Shown: positions 44,134-52,670 of the stretch, piece by piece | How the letters are laid out: every line of letters starts with the position of its first letter | How positions within the stretch are numbered: the stretch's first letter is position 1 | Source: an uncultured Bacteroidales bacterium | GTDB taxonomy: Bacteria > Bacteroidota > Bacteroidia > Bacteroidales > UBA932 | Assembly: GCA_946185745.1 (NCBI GenBank) | Contig: CAMHKQ010000001.1 | Coordinates: forward strand, 62,001-126,000 | Length of the DNA stretch: 64,000 nt | Direction: 5' to 3' | Translations under genes and position numbers: made by a program | The notes under the pieces: model-generated | Seen by the model: only the letters and a program-made list of their open reading frames with translations | Told to the model about the DNA's origin: nothing | Database searches by the model: none

Positions 44134-44718
44134 TCAGGCTTCTCCGAGCAAGTCCTTAGCCAGGGGCACGACGGCGGCCTTCATGATTTCGTCGTTCAGG
44201 CGGTGCCCGCCTTCGAACCACGAAGCGTTGGGATAGTATTTCGTGAAGATGTCGTAGCCCCCCGTCACACGGTCGTCCTGACGGCCGAAAAGGCCGTAAC
44301 ACAGGATCTGCTCATCCGGGGTGATGCCGTCGAACTGCCTTTCTTCCATCTCGCGCAGGTGCGCGATGATCTCTTTGGTGATATGCCCCTTCTTCTTGCC
44401 GTCCTGCCGCTTGCACGTCCACTCGAACGCCCCTACCCGCAGCACATTGTACATCTTTGACAATTCGAAGGCCGGATTCACGCAGATGCGGAAGAACCCC
44501 CTCATCTGCTGGGCGTACATGCCGCCCATGCTGGAGCCGATAATCAGGTCTGGCTGCTCCCTTTCGCAGAAATCCTTCAGGAACGGAAGGGCCTCGGCCG
44601 GATCCAGGGGGATATCCGGGGCGAGCACCCTGTCGCTCATGAAGTAATGCCTCAGAAGTAGAACGGAGCCGCTGGCTCCGGATGAGGCGAATCCGTGGAA
44701 GTATACTATTTTGTTCAT
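44134..44718 (-). CDS. YqiA/YcfP-like alpha/beta-fold esterase
   Basis: A 194-residue cytoplasmic hydrolase. It begins MNKIVYFHGFASSGAS (oxyanion-hole HGF), has the nucleophile elbow GSSMGGMYAQQM (Ser in GSSMG) near residue 63, an Asp in FGRQDDRV and the catalytic His in EGGHRLND. This is the arrangement of YqiA/YcfP esterases of about 190 residues, which act on small acyl or thioester substrates; the natural substrate is unknown. Divergent from the TonB receptor gene, sharing a 44-base spacer. Confidence 0.88.
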   Translation of the reverse strand: MNKIVYFHGFASSGASGSVLLLRHYFMSDRVLAPDIPLDPAEALPFLKDFCEREQPDLIIGSSMGGMYAQQMRGFFRICVNPAFELSKMYNVLRVGAFEWTCKRQDGKKKGHITKEIIAHLREMEERQFDGITPDEQILCYGLFGRQDDRVTGGYDIFTKYYPNASWFEGGHRLNDEIMKAAVVPLAKDLLGEA

Positions 44719-44746
44719 CGGACTGCAAGATACGAATAATTCTCGC

Positions 44747-44754
44747 TATCTTTG
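44747..44754 (+). promoter_or_regulatory. -7 promoter element close to the TonB-receptor start
   Basis: TATCTTTG, exact TAnnTTTG match, ends eight bases before the ATG at 44763, predicting a leader of only about five nt. Confidence 0.55.
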
Positions 44755-44762
44755 GCGCCGAA

Positions 44763-47174
44763 ATGAAGAGATTGTTGTGTATTCTGGCTGCGGCGCTTTC
44801 GCTTTCTGCCATCTCTGCCTTCGCACAGAAGGCGACGGTGAGCGGATATGTCACCGATTCAGCCACGGGAGAGACGCTTATAGGCGCCGGAGTCGTTGAG
44901 GGCGCCTCCGGGGCTGTCACCAATTCATATGGTTTCTACACCCTTACCCTTGCGAAGGGGAGCCACACCCTTGTCTGCTCGTACATGGGCTACTCGGAGG
45001 TGGAGATAACGCTCGACCTTCAAAAAGACACCACCCTGAACATCCACCTCGCGGCGGACAACAGGCTGGAAGGCGCCACCGTGGCCGCATCGAAGGACGC
45101 GGGAATCAGAAGCACCAAAATGAGCGCCATCGAGCTGCCCATGACCGTGATCAAGCAGGCACCGGTGCTGTTCGGGGAGCACGACGTGCTCAAGACGATC
45201 CAGCTCATGCCCGGCGTACAGAGCGGCACCGAAGGCTTCAGCGGCATCTACGTGCGCGGCGGCGGCCCCGAGGAGAACCTGCTCCTGCTCGACGGCATCC
45301 CCCTTTACAACGCCGATCATCTGCTCGGAATCCTGAGCATCTTCCAGCCGGAGGCGGTGAAGAAGGTCACGCTCTACAAAGGCTCGTTCCCCGCGCGCTA
45401 CGGAGGGCGCATCTCTTCGATTATCGACATCCGCACCAACGACGGCAACATGAAGGAGTTCCACGGTACGGTCGGGGTGGGGGCGCTCACGGACAAACTC
45501 CACCTGGAAGGTCCCATCATAAAGGACAAGCTGTCTTTCAGCGTGAGCGGAAGGGTGCTTCACAGTTTCCTCTTCACTCCGATCATCCACAAGGTGCTCG
45601 ATACTCCCGTAAACTATTACTTCTACGACGCCAACGCCAAGCTCAACTGGCGCATTTCGGACAGGGACAGACTCTACGCCAGTTTCTACAGCGGAAGGGA
45701 CATCTTCTACTACCGCAATAAAAACAGTGACGTCGAAATTGAACTGGAAGGGGTCAACATGAAACGCAGCAGCTACGCCGATTTCAACATCCACTGGGGC
45801 AATACCCTGGCCGGGCTGCGCTGGAACCATGTCTTCTCGAGCAAGCTCTTCTCCAACACCACCCTGGCCTATACCCGCTACAGGATGCATGTGGGTACCG
45901 ACATCCAGGAGGAACTGAAGGCGGGAACTATACGCGAAAAGGAAGTCCTGAAGCTGGGATACAACTCCGGAATGAGGGACCTTACGGCCAAGATCGACTT
46001 CGACTATACGCCTGTTCCGGAACATCTGGTGAAATTCGGAGCGGAACTGGTGCATCACAGCTTCATCCCCGAGACGATAACCGGCTTCATGATGGAGATG
46101 AACGACAAGGAATTGATTGATACCACCTTCGATGCGGCCTCCGACGCCGTCCTGAAGGGGATTGAAGCCAATCTGTACATAGAAGACGATTTCTCGCTGG
46201 GGGACAGGCTGACGGTAAACCCCGGCATGCACCTTGCCTTTTTCCATACTCAGGGGACCCCGTATATTTCGGCGGAACCCCGCGTCAGCATGAAATACGA
46301 GTTTGCCGACGGCTTTTCCGCCAAGGCCGCCTATTCGCGCATGGCCCAGTACGTGCATCTGCTTTCGTCCGCAAAGATCACCCTGCCCATAGACCTGTGG
46401 GTGCCCATCACCGACAAGATCAAGCCGGTAACCTCCGACCAGGTGTCGCTCGGTGCCTATTGCAGCGCCGTAGCCGGATGGGAATTCTCCGTTGAAGGCT
46501 ATTTCAAATGGATGCACAATATCCTGGAATACCGCGACGGCACCTCGTTCATAGGCAACAACACCAACTGGAAAAACAACGTCGAGATGGGTGAGGGCTT
46601 CGCCAGGGGAGTGGAGCTCTTCGTGGAGAAGACGAAGGGCGCGACTACGGGCTGGCTCGGCTACACGCTGGCCTGGTCCGACAGGGTCTTCCCCAACGGC
46701 ACCATTAACGGAGGCATGGTCTTCCCATACCGCTACGACCGGCGCCACAATGTCTCACTCGTCGTCAACCACCGTTTCAGCGAAGCGCTTGCAGTATCCG
46801 GAACCTGGACATTCGCCACCGGCGGAGTGGTTACCATTCCCGAAAGGCAGACTACCGTGCTGACGCCCGACGGCCGTCTGGTCCAGGAAGACTATGTGGA
46901 AAGCCGCAACAATTACCGTCTTCCCCCGTCGCACTGCCTTAACCTGGGGCTTACCTGGACAAAGCAGAAACGCCGCGGCACCTCCGTGTGGGACATCTCG
47001 GTATACAATGTCTACAACCACATGAATCCCACCTTCGTCTTCACTTCACTCATCCATTACAGCCCCTCAGGGGACTACACGGCGGAGAGGGAGGCCATGA
47101 AGACCAAAGTCGAGCTCCGGAAAATCACCATCCTTCCGATAATCCCGTCCATAGGCTGGACCCGCAAATTCTGA
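44763..47174 (+). CDS. TonB-dependent outer-membrane receptor
   Basis: An 803-residue outer-membrane protein. Signal peptide to FAQ; a CarboxypepD_reg-like domain at about 23-105 (VSGYVTDSATGETLIGAGV, SYMGYSEVEI); a plug domain (DVLKTIQLMPGVQSGTEGFS, IYVRGGGPEENLLLLDGIPL, YKGSFPARYGGRISSIIDI); then a 22-strand barrel ending in aromatic IPSIGWTRKF. It imports an unknown ligand using the proton gradient through TonB/ExbB/ExbD. The five-base gap to a DUF4249 lipoprotein makes a standard receptor/surface-lipoprotein pair, similar in logic to SusC/SusD. Ligand not determined. I start at 44763. Confidence 0.92.
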   Translation: MKRLLCILAAALSLSAISAFAQKATVSGYVTDSATGETLIGAGVVEGASGAVTNSYGFYTLTLAKGSHTLVCSYMGYSEVEITLDLQKDTTLNIHLAADNRLEGATVAASKDAGIRSTKMSAIELPMTVIKQAPVLFGEHDVLKTIQLMPGVQSGTEGFSGIYVRGGGPEENLLLLDGIPLYNADHLLGILSIFQPEAVKKVTLYKGSFPARYGGRISSIIDIRTNDGNMKEFHGTVGVGALTDKLHLEGPIIKDKLSFSVSGRVLHSFLFTPIIHKVLDTPVNYYFYDANAKLNWRISDRDRLYASFYSGRDIFYYRNKNSDVEIELEGVNMKRSSYADFNIHWGNTLAGLRWNHVFSSKLFSNTTLAYTRYRMHVGTDIQEELKAGTIREKEVLKLGYNSGMRDLTAKIDFDYTPVPEHLVKFGAELVHHSFIPETITGFMMEMNDKELIDTTFDAASDAVLKGIEANLYIEDDFSLGDRLTVNPGMHLAFFHTQGTPYISAEPRVSMKYEFADGFSAKAAYSRMAQYVHLLSSAKITLPIDLWVPITDKIKPVTSDQVSLGAYCSAVAGWEFSVEGYFKWMHNILEYRDGTSFIGNNTNWKNNVEMGEGFARGVELFVEKTKGATTGWLGYTLAWSDRVFPNGTINGGMVFPYRYDRRHNVSLVVNHRFSEALAVSGTWTFATGGVVTIPERQTTVLTPDGRLVQEDYVESRNNYRLPPSHCLNLGLTWTKQKRRGTSVWDISVYNVYNHMNPTFVFTSLIHYSPSGDYTAEREAMKTKVELRKITILPIIPSIGWTRKF

Positions 47175-47179
47175 GAACC

Positions 47180-48214
47180 ATGAAGAGATATATAGCTGCA
47201 TTTCTTTTTCTAGTGCTGGCGGCCGCCTGTGACAATCCGCTGGAATACCGTCCGAAAGACACGAGCAAGAAGCTGATAATGAACTCTTTGCTCGAGGTGG
47301 GCGCGGACACTCATGCGGTCTATCTGGGCATTAGCACTACCAACGGAATCGAGGCCGTGCAATCCGGGGAGGTGAAATGCTACGTGAACGGAAAGCTGGC
47401 CGCCGTAGCGGTACATGCCGATGCGCACGAATGGCCCGAAATGGAAAGCGCCTTCTACACTTTCATGGAACCCTATCTGTTCACTGCCGGGTTTGCAGCA
47501 GGCGACGAAGTCAGGCTGGAAGCCACGGCGAACGGCGGATCATACAAAGCCTCGGCAACCATCACGGTGCTGCCTCTGCCCGAACTGAAAAACGTCTCCG
47601 TACAGGAGGTGACGGAAACCGTAGGGGAAGAAGTGGAAACCCTCTGCAAGTTCTCCATAACGGTTCAGGACTCCGATCCCGGCCAGAACTACTACCGGCT
47701 CTCGGTATCCTATCTTTACCATGCCTCCGGTTTTGCGGGCGGCGAACGCATAGGAGAGAGCGACGGGCGAGTCAATTGCTGGCTGGACGCTTCCGGAGAT
47801 CCGGTCCTCTCCGATTCCGGGTTCTCGTCTCCTCAGGCGGAAGACGCTCTGTTCCAGTTGGATACGCCCAATTATTACGGGATTTTCTCAGACCTGTCCT
47901 TCAACGGCAAAAGCGTCACTCTCCGTCCCTCGACCATACCGGTCAGCTTCTGGGATCTGGCTCCCGCCTTCGACTACGGGAGCGACATGATTGAAGTGGA
48001 AGGGAGCTTCTGCGTCGAGGTCTCCAGGCTGTCGGAGAAGTATTACTATTATCTGAAGGCTGTCAACGCCCTGTTCGGCGACAGCGCATTCTTCGCCCTG
48101 GAGGACATATCGCTCCCGAACAACATCGACGGAGGCATGGGTTTCGCCGGCATGACGAATCCGGAGCGGCGCATCCTCGAGCTGCCCGTATCCAAGCTGG
48201 TGCCCACCTATTAG
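47180..48214 (+). CDS. DUF4249 family surface lipoprotein
   Basis: A 344-residue lipoprotein (signal FLVLAAAC, Cys17). It begins with NPLEYRPKDTSKKLIMNSLLEVG and continues with beta-rich Ig-like segments (KCYVNGKLAAVA, GDEVRLEATANGGSYKASATI), as in DUF4249. It starts five bases after the TonB receptor and is almost certainly its partner at the outer membrane, perhaps capturing the ligand. Nature of the ligand is unknown. It is convergent with trkA (five bases between stops). The upstream part of the longer open frame belongs to the receptor gene. Confidence 0.85.
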   Translation: MKRYIAAFLFLVLAAACDNPLEYRPKDTSKKLIMNSLLEVGADTHAVYLGISTTNGIEAVQSGEVKCYVNGKLAAVAVHADAHEWPEMESAFYTFMEPYLFTAGFAAGDEVRLEATANGGSYKASATITVLPLPELKNVSVQEVTETVGEEVETLCKFSITVQDSDPGQNYYRLSVSYLYHASGFAGGERIGESDGRVNCWLDASGDPVLSDSGFSSPQAEDALFQLDTPNYYGIFSDLSFNGKSVTLRPSTIPVSFWDLAPAFDYGSDMIEVEGSFCVEVSRLSEKYYYYLKAVNALFGDSAFFALEDISLPNNIDGGMGFAGMTNPERRILELPVSKLVPTY

Positions 48215-48219
48215 CCGGA

Positions 48220-49581
48220 CTACTTGAAGAAGCGGTCTATTTCCTTTATGGTTTCGGGGAGCGCAAAGACCGCGACGCGGTCGTAAGCTTCTATCACTGA
48301 ATCACCTACGGCAATGAAGGAGTCGTTCCCGCGGATGACGCCGCCGATGATGGCGCCCTGCGGGAAACCAAGCTCCTTGACGGGGTGTTTGGTAATGGCG
48401 CTGCCGGGAGCGACGGTGTATTCTATCACTTCGGCGGAAGTGCCCGACATGTATTTCACGAAGCGTGCGCGCCCGCTCAGTGTGAACTTGAAGATGCGCC
48501 CGGCCGTGGTGAGTTTCTTGTTGATCACGCTGTCGACGCCCATTTCCTCGGCAAGGCGGGTGTACTCGAAGTTCTCCACCTCGGCGACGGTACGGAAAAT
48601 TCCGAGTTTCTTGGCTACCACGCACGACAGGATGTTGGTTTCGTCCTCGCCGGTAAGGGCTATGAAGGCATCGTATTCGCGTATGCCTTCTTCGTAGAGG
48701 AACTGCGAATTGCGCCCGTCCCCGGTAACCACTATGATGTCGTCGGGGAGTTCTTCCGCGAGTTTAAGGCTCCTCTCGGGGTCTATCTCTATGATTTTCA
48801 CGCTTATCCCGTTCGCGTAAAGGTTCTTGGCCACCATTGCGGCGATGGGGCTTCCGCCGATGATCATCACTTTTTTGACGGAGATGTCTTTCTTGCCGAA
48901 ATACCTGATGAGCAGCTCCACGCCATCGCGCTTGGCAATCGTGAAGACGAGGTCTCCGAACTGGAAGACGGTGTCAGGACGGGGGATAATGGTCTTTTCG
49001 CCCCTGGAGATGGCGATGATTCTGAATCTTTCGGAATCTTCCTTGGAGAGACTCTTCGAGAACTCGATTATCTTCTGGTCGAGGAGAGGGGAGTTCTCGT
49101 CCAGTTTGAAGACGGAAATCTGGAGACGGCCATGAGCGAAATCCATCGTTTCGGAGAAGGTGGCGTGCTTGAGCTGGTCCACTATCTCGTCGGCGGCGGT
49201 CTTTTCGGGATAGAACATGAGCTCTATGCCCATCTCCTTGAATATGAGCTTGTTTTCGGGCGTAAGATACTCTTCGTCATTGATGCGGGCTATGACCTTC
49301 TTGGCTCCGAGCTGCTTTGCCAGCATGGCGCTAACCACGTTGACGTCCTGAAGCGAGGACGGATACACCGCGATGAAAAGGTCCGCCGTCTGCACCTCGG
49401 CCTGCCTGAGCGTCATGATGGAATTGGGCTTTCCATGGATCGTGTAGATGTCCACTGCCGCAGCCAGATTGTCCAGCCTTTCGGAATCGTCGTCGATTAC
49501 GACTATGCTGTTGCCTTCGGCGCGGAGCATCTTTGCGAGATGGGAACCGACGGCCCCTGCCCCCTGAATGATGATTTTCAT
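48220..49581 (-). CDS. trkA: Trk system potassium uptake regulatory protein TrkA
   Basis: A 453-residue cytoplasmic NAD(H)-binding gating ring of Trk potassium uptake. Two RCK_N/RCK_C modules: MKIIIQGAGAVGSHLAKML at the start and VMIIGGSPIAAMVAKNLYAN near residue 230, each followed by a regulatory RCK_C domain. ALTGEDETNILSCVVAKKLG is typical of TrkA. The membrane partner TrkH is not in the window. Its start overlaps the glycosyltransferase stop (ATGA), an unexpected pairing. Confidence 0.92.
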   Translation of the reverse strand: MKIIIQGAGAVGSHLAKMLRAEGNSIVVIDDDSERLDNLAAAVDIYTIHGKPNSIMTLRQAEVQTADLFIAVYPSSLQDVNVVSAMLAKQLGAKKVIARINDEEYLTPENKLIFKEMGIELMFYPEKTAADEIVDQLKHATFSETMDFAHGRLQISVFKLDENSPLLDQKIIEFSKSLSKEDSERFRIIAISRGEKTIIPRPDTVFQFGDLVFTIAKRDGVELLIRYFGKKDISVKKVMIIGGSPIAAMVAKNLYANGISVKIIEIDPERSLKLAEELPDDIIVVTGDGRNSQFLYEEGIREYDAFIALTGEDETNILSCVVAKKLGIFRTVAEVENFEYTRLAEEMGVDSVINKKLTTAGRIFKFTLSGRARFVKYMSGTSAEVIEYTVAPGSAITKHPVKELGFPQGAIIGGVIRGNDSFIAVGDSVIEAYDRVAVFALPETIKEIDRFFK

Positions 49582-50651
49582 ATCCTGAATAGTTTTTTGT
49601 CGAGATACCTGAAGATGCCCTCGCCCCGCAGAATGGCGTTGGGAATGATGTTCACCGGCATGAGCGGCGCCTCTCCGCGCAAGGGCAGTTTACCGGAACC
49701 TGAGGGTTCCCCCCTCAGCTGCTTCCAGCCCTCGTGGGCCTTCGTGACGGCGGCCGCGTAGTCCTTTTTGCCGGTGAGGGCATAAACCGCTCGGGAGCAG
49801 TTGTCCAGAAAGACGCGGAATGCGATTTTGCGTGCCGCTTTCTTTCCGGCCCTGTCTGCCGGCAGACCGCCGGCCCGGTAGCTTGCAGCCAGGTTGTTGT
49901 CGAGCAGCAGCAGGTTGTTGCGGTAGTTCAGCTCCAGTTTCCACGGCGACTTGGGCGAGAGAGTGCCTCCGCCCAGATGCCATACCGTGCTCTGCGGAAC
50001 GACGGTGACCTTCCAGCCGGCGAGGCGTGCCCTCCAGCACAGGTCGATCTCTTCCATGTGGGCGAAGAACCTGTCGTCGAGGCCTCCCAGCTCCTTCCAG
50101 AGGCTGCTGCGTATCATGAGGCAGGCGCCCGTGCACCACTGCACGTCGGCCGGGGTGTCGTACTGGCCGGTGTCCTTGCACACGCGGCTCAGCACCCTTC
50201 CCCTGCAGAACGGGAAACCGAAGCGGTCGAGAAATCCTCCGGCGGCGCCGGCGTACTCGAAACTGTCGGTTTTAATGTATTTCCCGTCCTTCACCAGCCC
50301 GTGGAGTTTCGGACCGCAGATGCCGCATTCCGGATGCGTGTCCATCCATTCCACAAGTGGTTCCAGCCAGTGGTCGTCCACCAGGATGTCGGAGTTGATG
50401 AGCACGAAATACTCGGCGTCCAGCCCGGCGAGGGCCCTGTTGTAGCCGCCCGTGAAGCCGTAGTTGGAGCCCAGGGGAATGGTCTTGACCGAAGGAAACA
50501 CCTCGGCCATCATTTCCATGCTTCCGTCGGTCGAGGCGCTGTCTGCCACGACGGCTTGGGCATCCTCGCCGAGGCTGCGTATGAGCGCCGGAAGGAAGCT
50601 CCTGAGATACCCTTTGGTGTTCCAGTTGAGTATGACGACGGCTGTCTTCAT
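49578..50651 (-). CDS. Family 2 glycosyltransferase
   Basis: A 357-residue GT-A fold transferase: VVILNWNTKGYLRSFLPALI at the start, ADSASTDGS, LGSNYGFTGGYNRAL, INSDILVDD (the DxD-type metal site) near residue 87, and CTGACLMIRSSLWKELGG followed by MEEIDLCWRARLAGW. It resembles rhamnosyl/dTDP-sugar transferases that build surface polysaccharides; donor and acceptor are unknown. A C-terminal extension (about 300-357) has no clear domain. It overlaps trkA by the ATGA junction and is divergent from the isomerase-like gene. Confidence 0.88.
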   Translation of the reverse strand: MKTAVVILNWNTKGYLRSFLPALIRSLGEDAQAVVADSASTDGSMEMMAEVFPSVKTIPLGSNYGFTGGYNRALAGLDAEYFVLINSDILVDDHWLEPLVEWMDTHPECGICGPKLHGLVKDGKYIKTDSFEYAGAAGGFLDRFGFPFCRGRVLSRVCKDTGQYDTPADVQWCTGACLMIRSSLWKELGGLDDRFFAHMEEIDLCWRARLAGWKVTVVPQSTVWHLGGGTLSPKSPWKLELNYRNNLLLLDNNLAASYRAGGLPADRAGKKAARKIAFRVFLDNCSRAVYALTGKKDYAAAVTKAHEGWKQLRGEPSGSGKLPLRGEAPLMPVNIIPNAILRGEGIFRYLDKKLFRI

Positions 50652-50693
50652 ATCCTACAAATATCAATATTTTTATGTATTTTTACAAACGTT

Positions 50694-51953
50694 ATGCCCG
50701 TTACCCTTTACACCATCACTTCCGACCTTCATTCCGAACTCACCCGTACCGCCTCCCGGGAACCGTTCATCAAAAGCATAGAAGCCGCTCTCGGCGAGAG
50801 CTTCGATGTGAAAGGCGGAGATTTCTCGACATACGGAACGCATGGCTGCGAGCTGATTTATGTCCGCACCGGCGGCACCGAAGGCATATTCAGGAGCCTG
50901 TTCATGAAAGACAGCGCCCTGTGCATTCCGGAGCCCGTCCGCCTGCTCACCAGCGGCCAGAGCAATTCGCTGGCGGCGTCCATGGAAATCCTTTCCTATC
51001 TCAATCTGCACGGCGTCAAAGGTGAAATCCTGCACGGCAGTCCCGATTATATCGCCGGCCGCATCCGGGAGGGAGCGTCGGGGGGTGCCTCCGGGCAGGG
51101 AAGCGCAGGGCGGTTCGTCTGCTCCGTGAAGCCGGGCCGCATCCTTGAAGGGGAACGTCTCGGGGTGATAGGGCGTCCTTCCGACTGGCTTATCAGCAGC
51201 GACGTGGATTATGTGCGTGCCCGCGACGTGCTCGGGCTCGAACTGGTCGATATTCCGATGGAAGAGCTTCTGGACGAGATAGGTCGCCACAGCCATCCGC
51301 AAGTGAGCTTGCAGGCGTTGAACATTCCCAAATATGGCAAGCCCATTCCCGAAAGCGACCTTTCCGATTCGCTCGACATCTACGGCGCATTGCTGCGGCT
51401 GACGGCGAAATACAGGCTCAACGGATTGACAATCAGGTGTTTCGACCTTCTTACTGCGGTTCATAACACTGGCTGCATGTCGCTGGCCCTGCTCAATTCG
51501 GAGGGCTATACCGCCACCTGCGAAGGGGACATCCCCGCCATGATATCCATGGCCGTAGCCCGGAAGCTGTCCGGATGCCCCGGATTCCAGGCCAATCTTT
51601 CAAGGGCGTGGGACGACAAGCTCCTGTTCGCGCACTGCACCGTGCCCTTCGGCATGACCAGAAACTGGGTTTACGACACCCATTTCGAGTCCGGTTTCGG
51701 GGTGGCGGTGCACGGTGAAATCCCGGAAGGTCCGGTGACGCTCTTCAAGCTGGCTGCGGACTTCGGAAAGGCATTCATCTGCGAAGGGGAAATCCTGTGC
51801 AACGAATACGGCGGCAACCTGTGCCGCACGCAAATCGTGGTAAAGGCCCCCGGGGCCGCGTCGTATTTCCTCCGCGAACCCATAGGTAACCATCACGTAA
51901 TTATTCCCGGCCAGCTGGGCGCCGGGCTGACGGAAATGCTGAACGGGCGATAG
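50694..51953 (+). CDS. L-fucose/L-arabinose isomerase-like protein
   Basis: A 419-residue cytoplasmic protein. The C-terminal half has CMSLALLNSEGYTATCEGDIPAM, an arrangement like the CEGD-containing C-terminal region of fucose and arabinose isomerases, and a helical/beta N-terminal half (ELTRTASREPFIKSIEAAL, LLTSGQSNSLAASMEILSYL). I therefore call it a member of that superfamily, but the substrate-binding residues cannot be verified. It may be a sugar isomerase or a catalytically altered relative. Start at 50694; no clear -7 element. Convergent with slyD. Confidence 0.6.
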   Translation: MPVTLYTITSDLHSELTRTASREPFIKSIEAALGESFDVKGGDFSTYGTHGCELIYVRTGGTEGIFRSLFMKDSALCIPEPVRLLTSGQSNSLAASMEILSYLNLHGVKGEILHGSPDYIAGRIREGASGGASGQGSAGRFVCSVKPGRILEGERLGVIGRPSDWLISSDVDYVRARDVLGLELVDIPMEELLDEIGRHSHPQVSLQALNIPKYGKPIPESDLSDSLDIYGALLRLTAKYRLNGLTIRCFDLLTAVHNTGCMSLALLNSEGYTATCEGDIPAMISMAVARKLSGCPGFQANLSRAWDDKLLFAHCTVPFGMTRNWVYDTHFESGFGVAVHGEIPEGPVTLFKLAADFGKAFICEGEILCNEYGGNLCRTQIVVKAPGAASYFLREPIGNHHVIIPGQLGAGLTEMLNGR

Positions 51954-51972
51954 CGGCCCCTGTTGCCGGGCG

Positions 51973-52650
51973 TCAGTCCTTGCAGCAGCCGCCTTCGCCG
52001 TTGTGACAGCACTCGCCGCCTTCGTGGTTGTGGCAGCACTCGCCGTCTTCGTGGTCGTGGCAGTGGCGGCCGCCGCCTTCGCCATGGTGGCAGCATTCAC
52101 CTTCGCCTTCGCCCTCATGCTTGTGGCAGTGGCCCCTGCCGTGGCGGCATTCGTGCTCTTCCGGGGGAAGATACTCGCCGTGGAGCCCGTTTGAGAGCTC
52201 GCTTTCAGTGGCGTCGCGCACGGCAACCACCTCCACGGTGAAATTCAGGGTCTTGCCTGCCATGGGATGGTTGAAATCCATGCTGACGTGCTTGTCGCCC
52301 ACCGCTTTGACCGTCGCCTGGATCACGCTGCCGTCCTGCCCCATCATCGGGAGCACGCGGCCAATCTCCATCAGCTCCTCGTGCATCACGCCGTCTATCA
52401 TGAAGGCCTCCTTGGGGAGGTCGATCACGCGCTGCGGATTGTGCACTCCGTAGCCTTCTTCGGGACTCAGGGTGAAATTGACGCTGTCGCCCGGTTCCTT
52501 CCCTTCCACCGCCTGCTCGAACTTGGGAAGCAGCATGTGGGTGCCGTGTATGTATTCGAGGGGATTCTCCCTTCCCGCCTGATCGGCGATCCTGCCGTCG
52601 ACCTCGAGCTTGTAAGCGAGGGATACGACTTTGTTGTTCTGTACTTTCAT
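51973..52650 (-). CDS. slyD: SlyD-like FKBP peptidyl-prolyl isomerase with His/Cys-rich tail
   Basis: A 225-residue cytoplasmic protein. FKBP part (1-70 and about 130-150) with insert-in-flap domain (about 70-125), including VVSLAYKLEVDG, NPLEYIHGTHMLLPKFEQAVEG and DFNHPMAGKTLNFTVEV, as in SlyD. The tail (about 160-225) is a metal-binding repeat of HxH and CCH clusters with Gly/Glu (GECCHNHEGGECCHNGEG and similar), like the nickel-binding tail of E. coli SlyD but richer in paired Cys. It probably binds nickel, zinc or copper; which is unknown. I start at 52650. Confidence 0.9.
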   Translation of the reverse strand: MKVQNNKVVSLAYKLEVDGRIADQAGRENPLEYIHGTHMLLPKFEQAVEGKEPGDSVNFTLSPEEGYGVHNPQRVIDLPKEAFMIDGVMHEELMEIGRVLPMMGQDGSVIQATVKAVGDKHVSMDFNHPMAGKTLNFTVEVVAVRDATESELSNGLHGEYLPPEEHECRHGRGHCHKHEGEGEGECCHHGEGGGRHCHDHEDGECCHNHEGGECCHNGEGGCCKD

Positions 52651-52670
52651 GATTATTGTTATTTTGTTTG

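Noticed and set aside
44925..46748. A 607-residue minus-strand frame over the TonB receptor
   Set aside because: Antisense shadow with no domain or start signal.
51600..52226. A 208-residue minus-strand frame rich in Ala/Thr/Lys
   Set aside because: Another frame of the slyD tail repeats continuing antisense over the isomerase-like gene; the SlyD frame is the coherent one.
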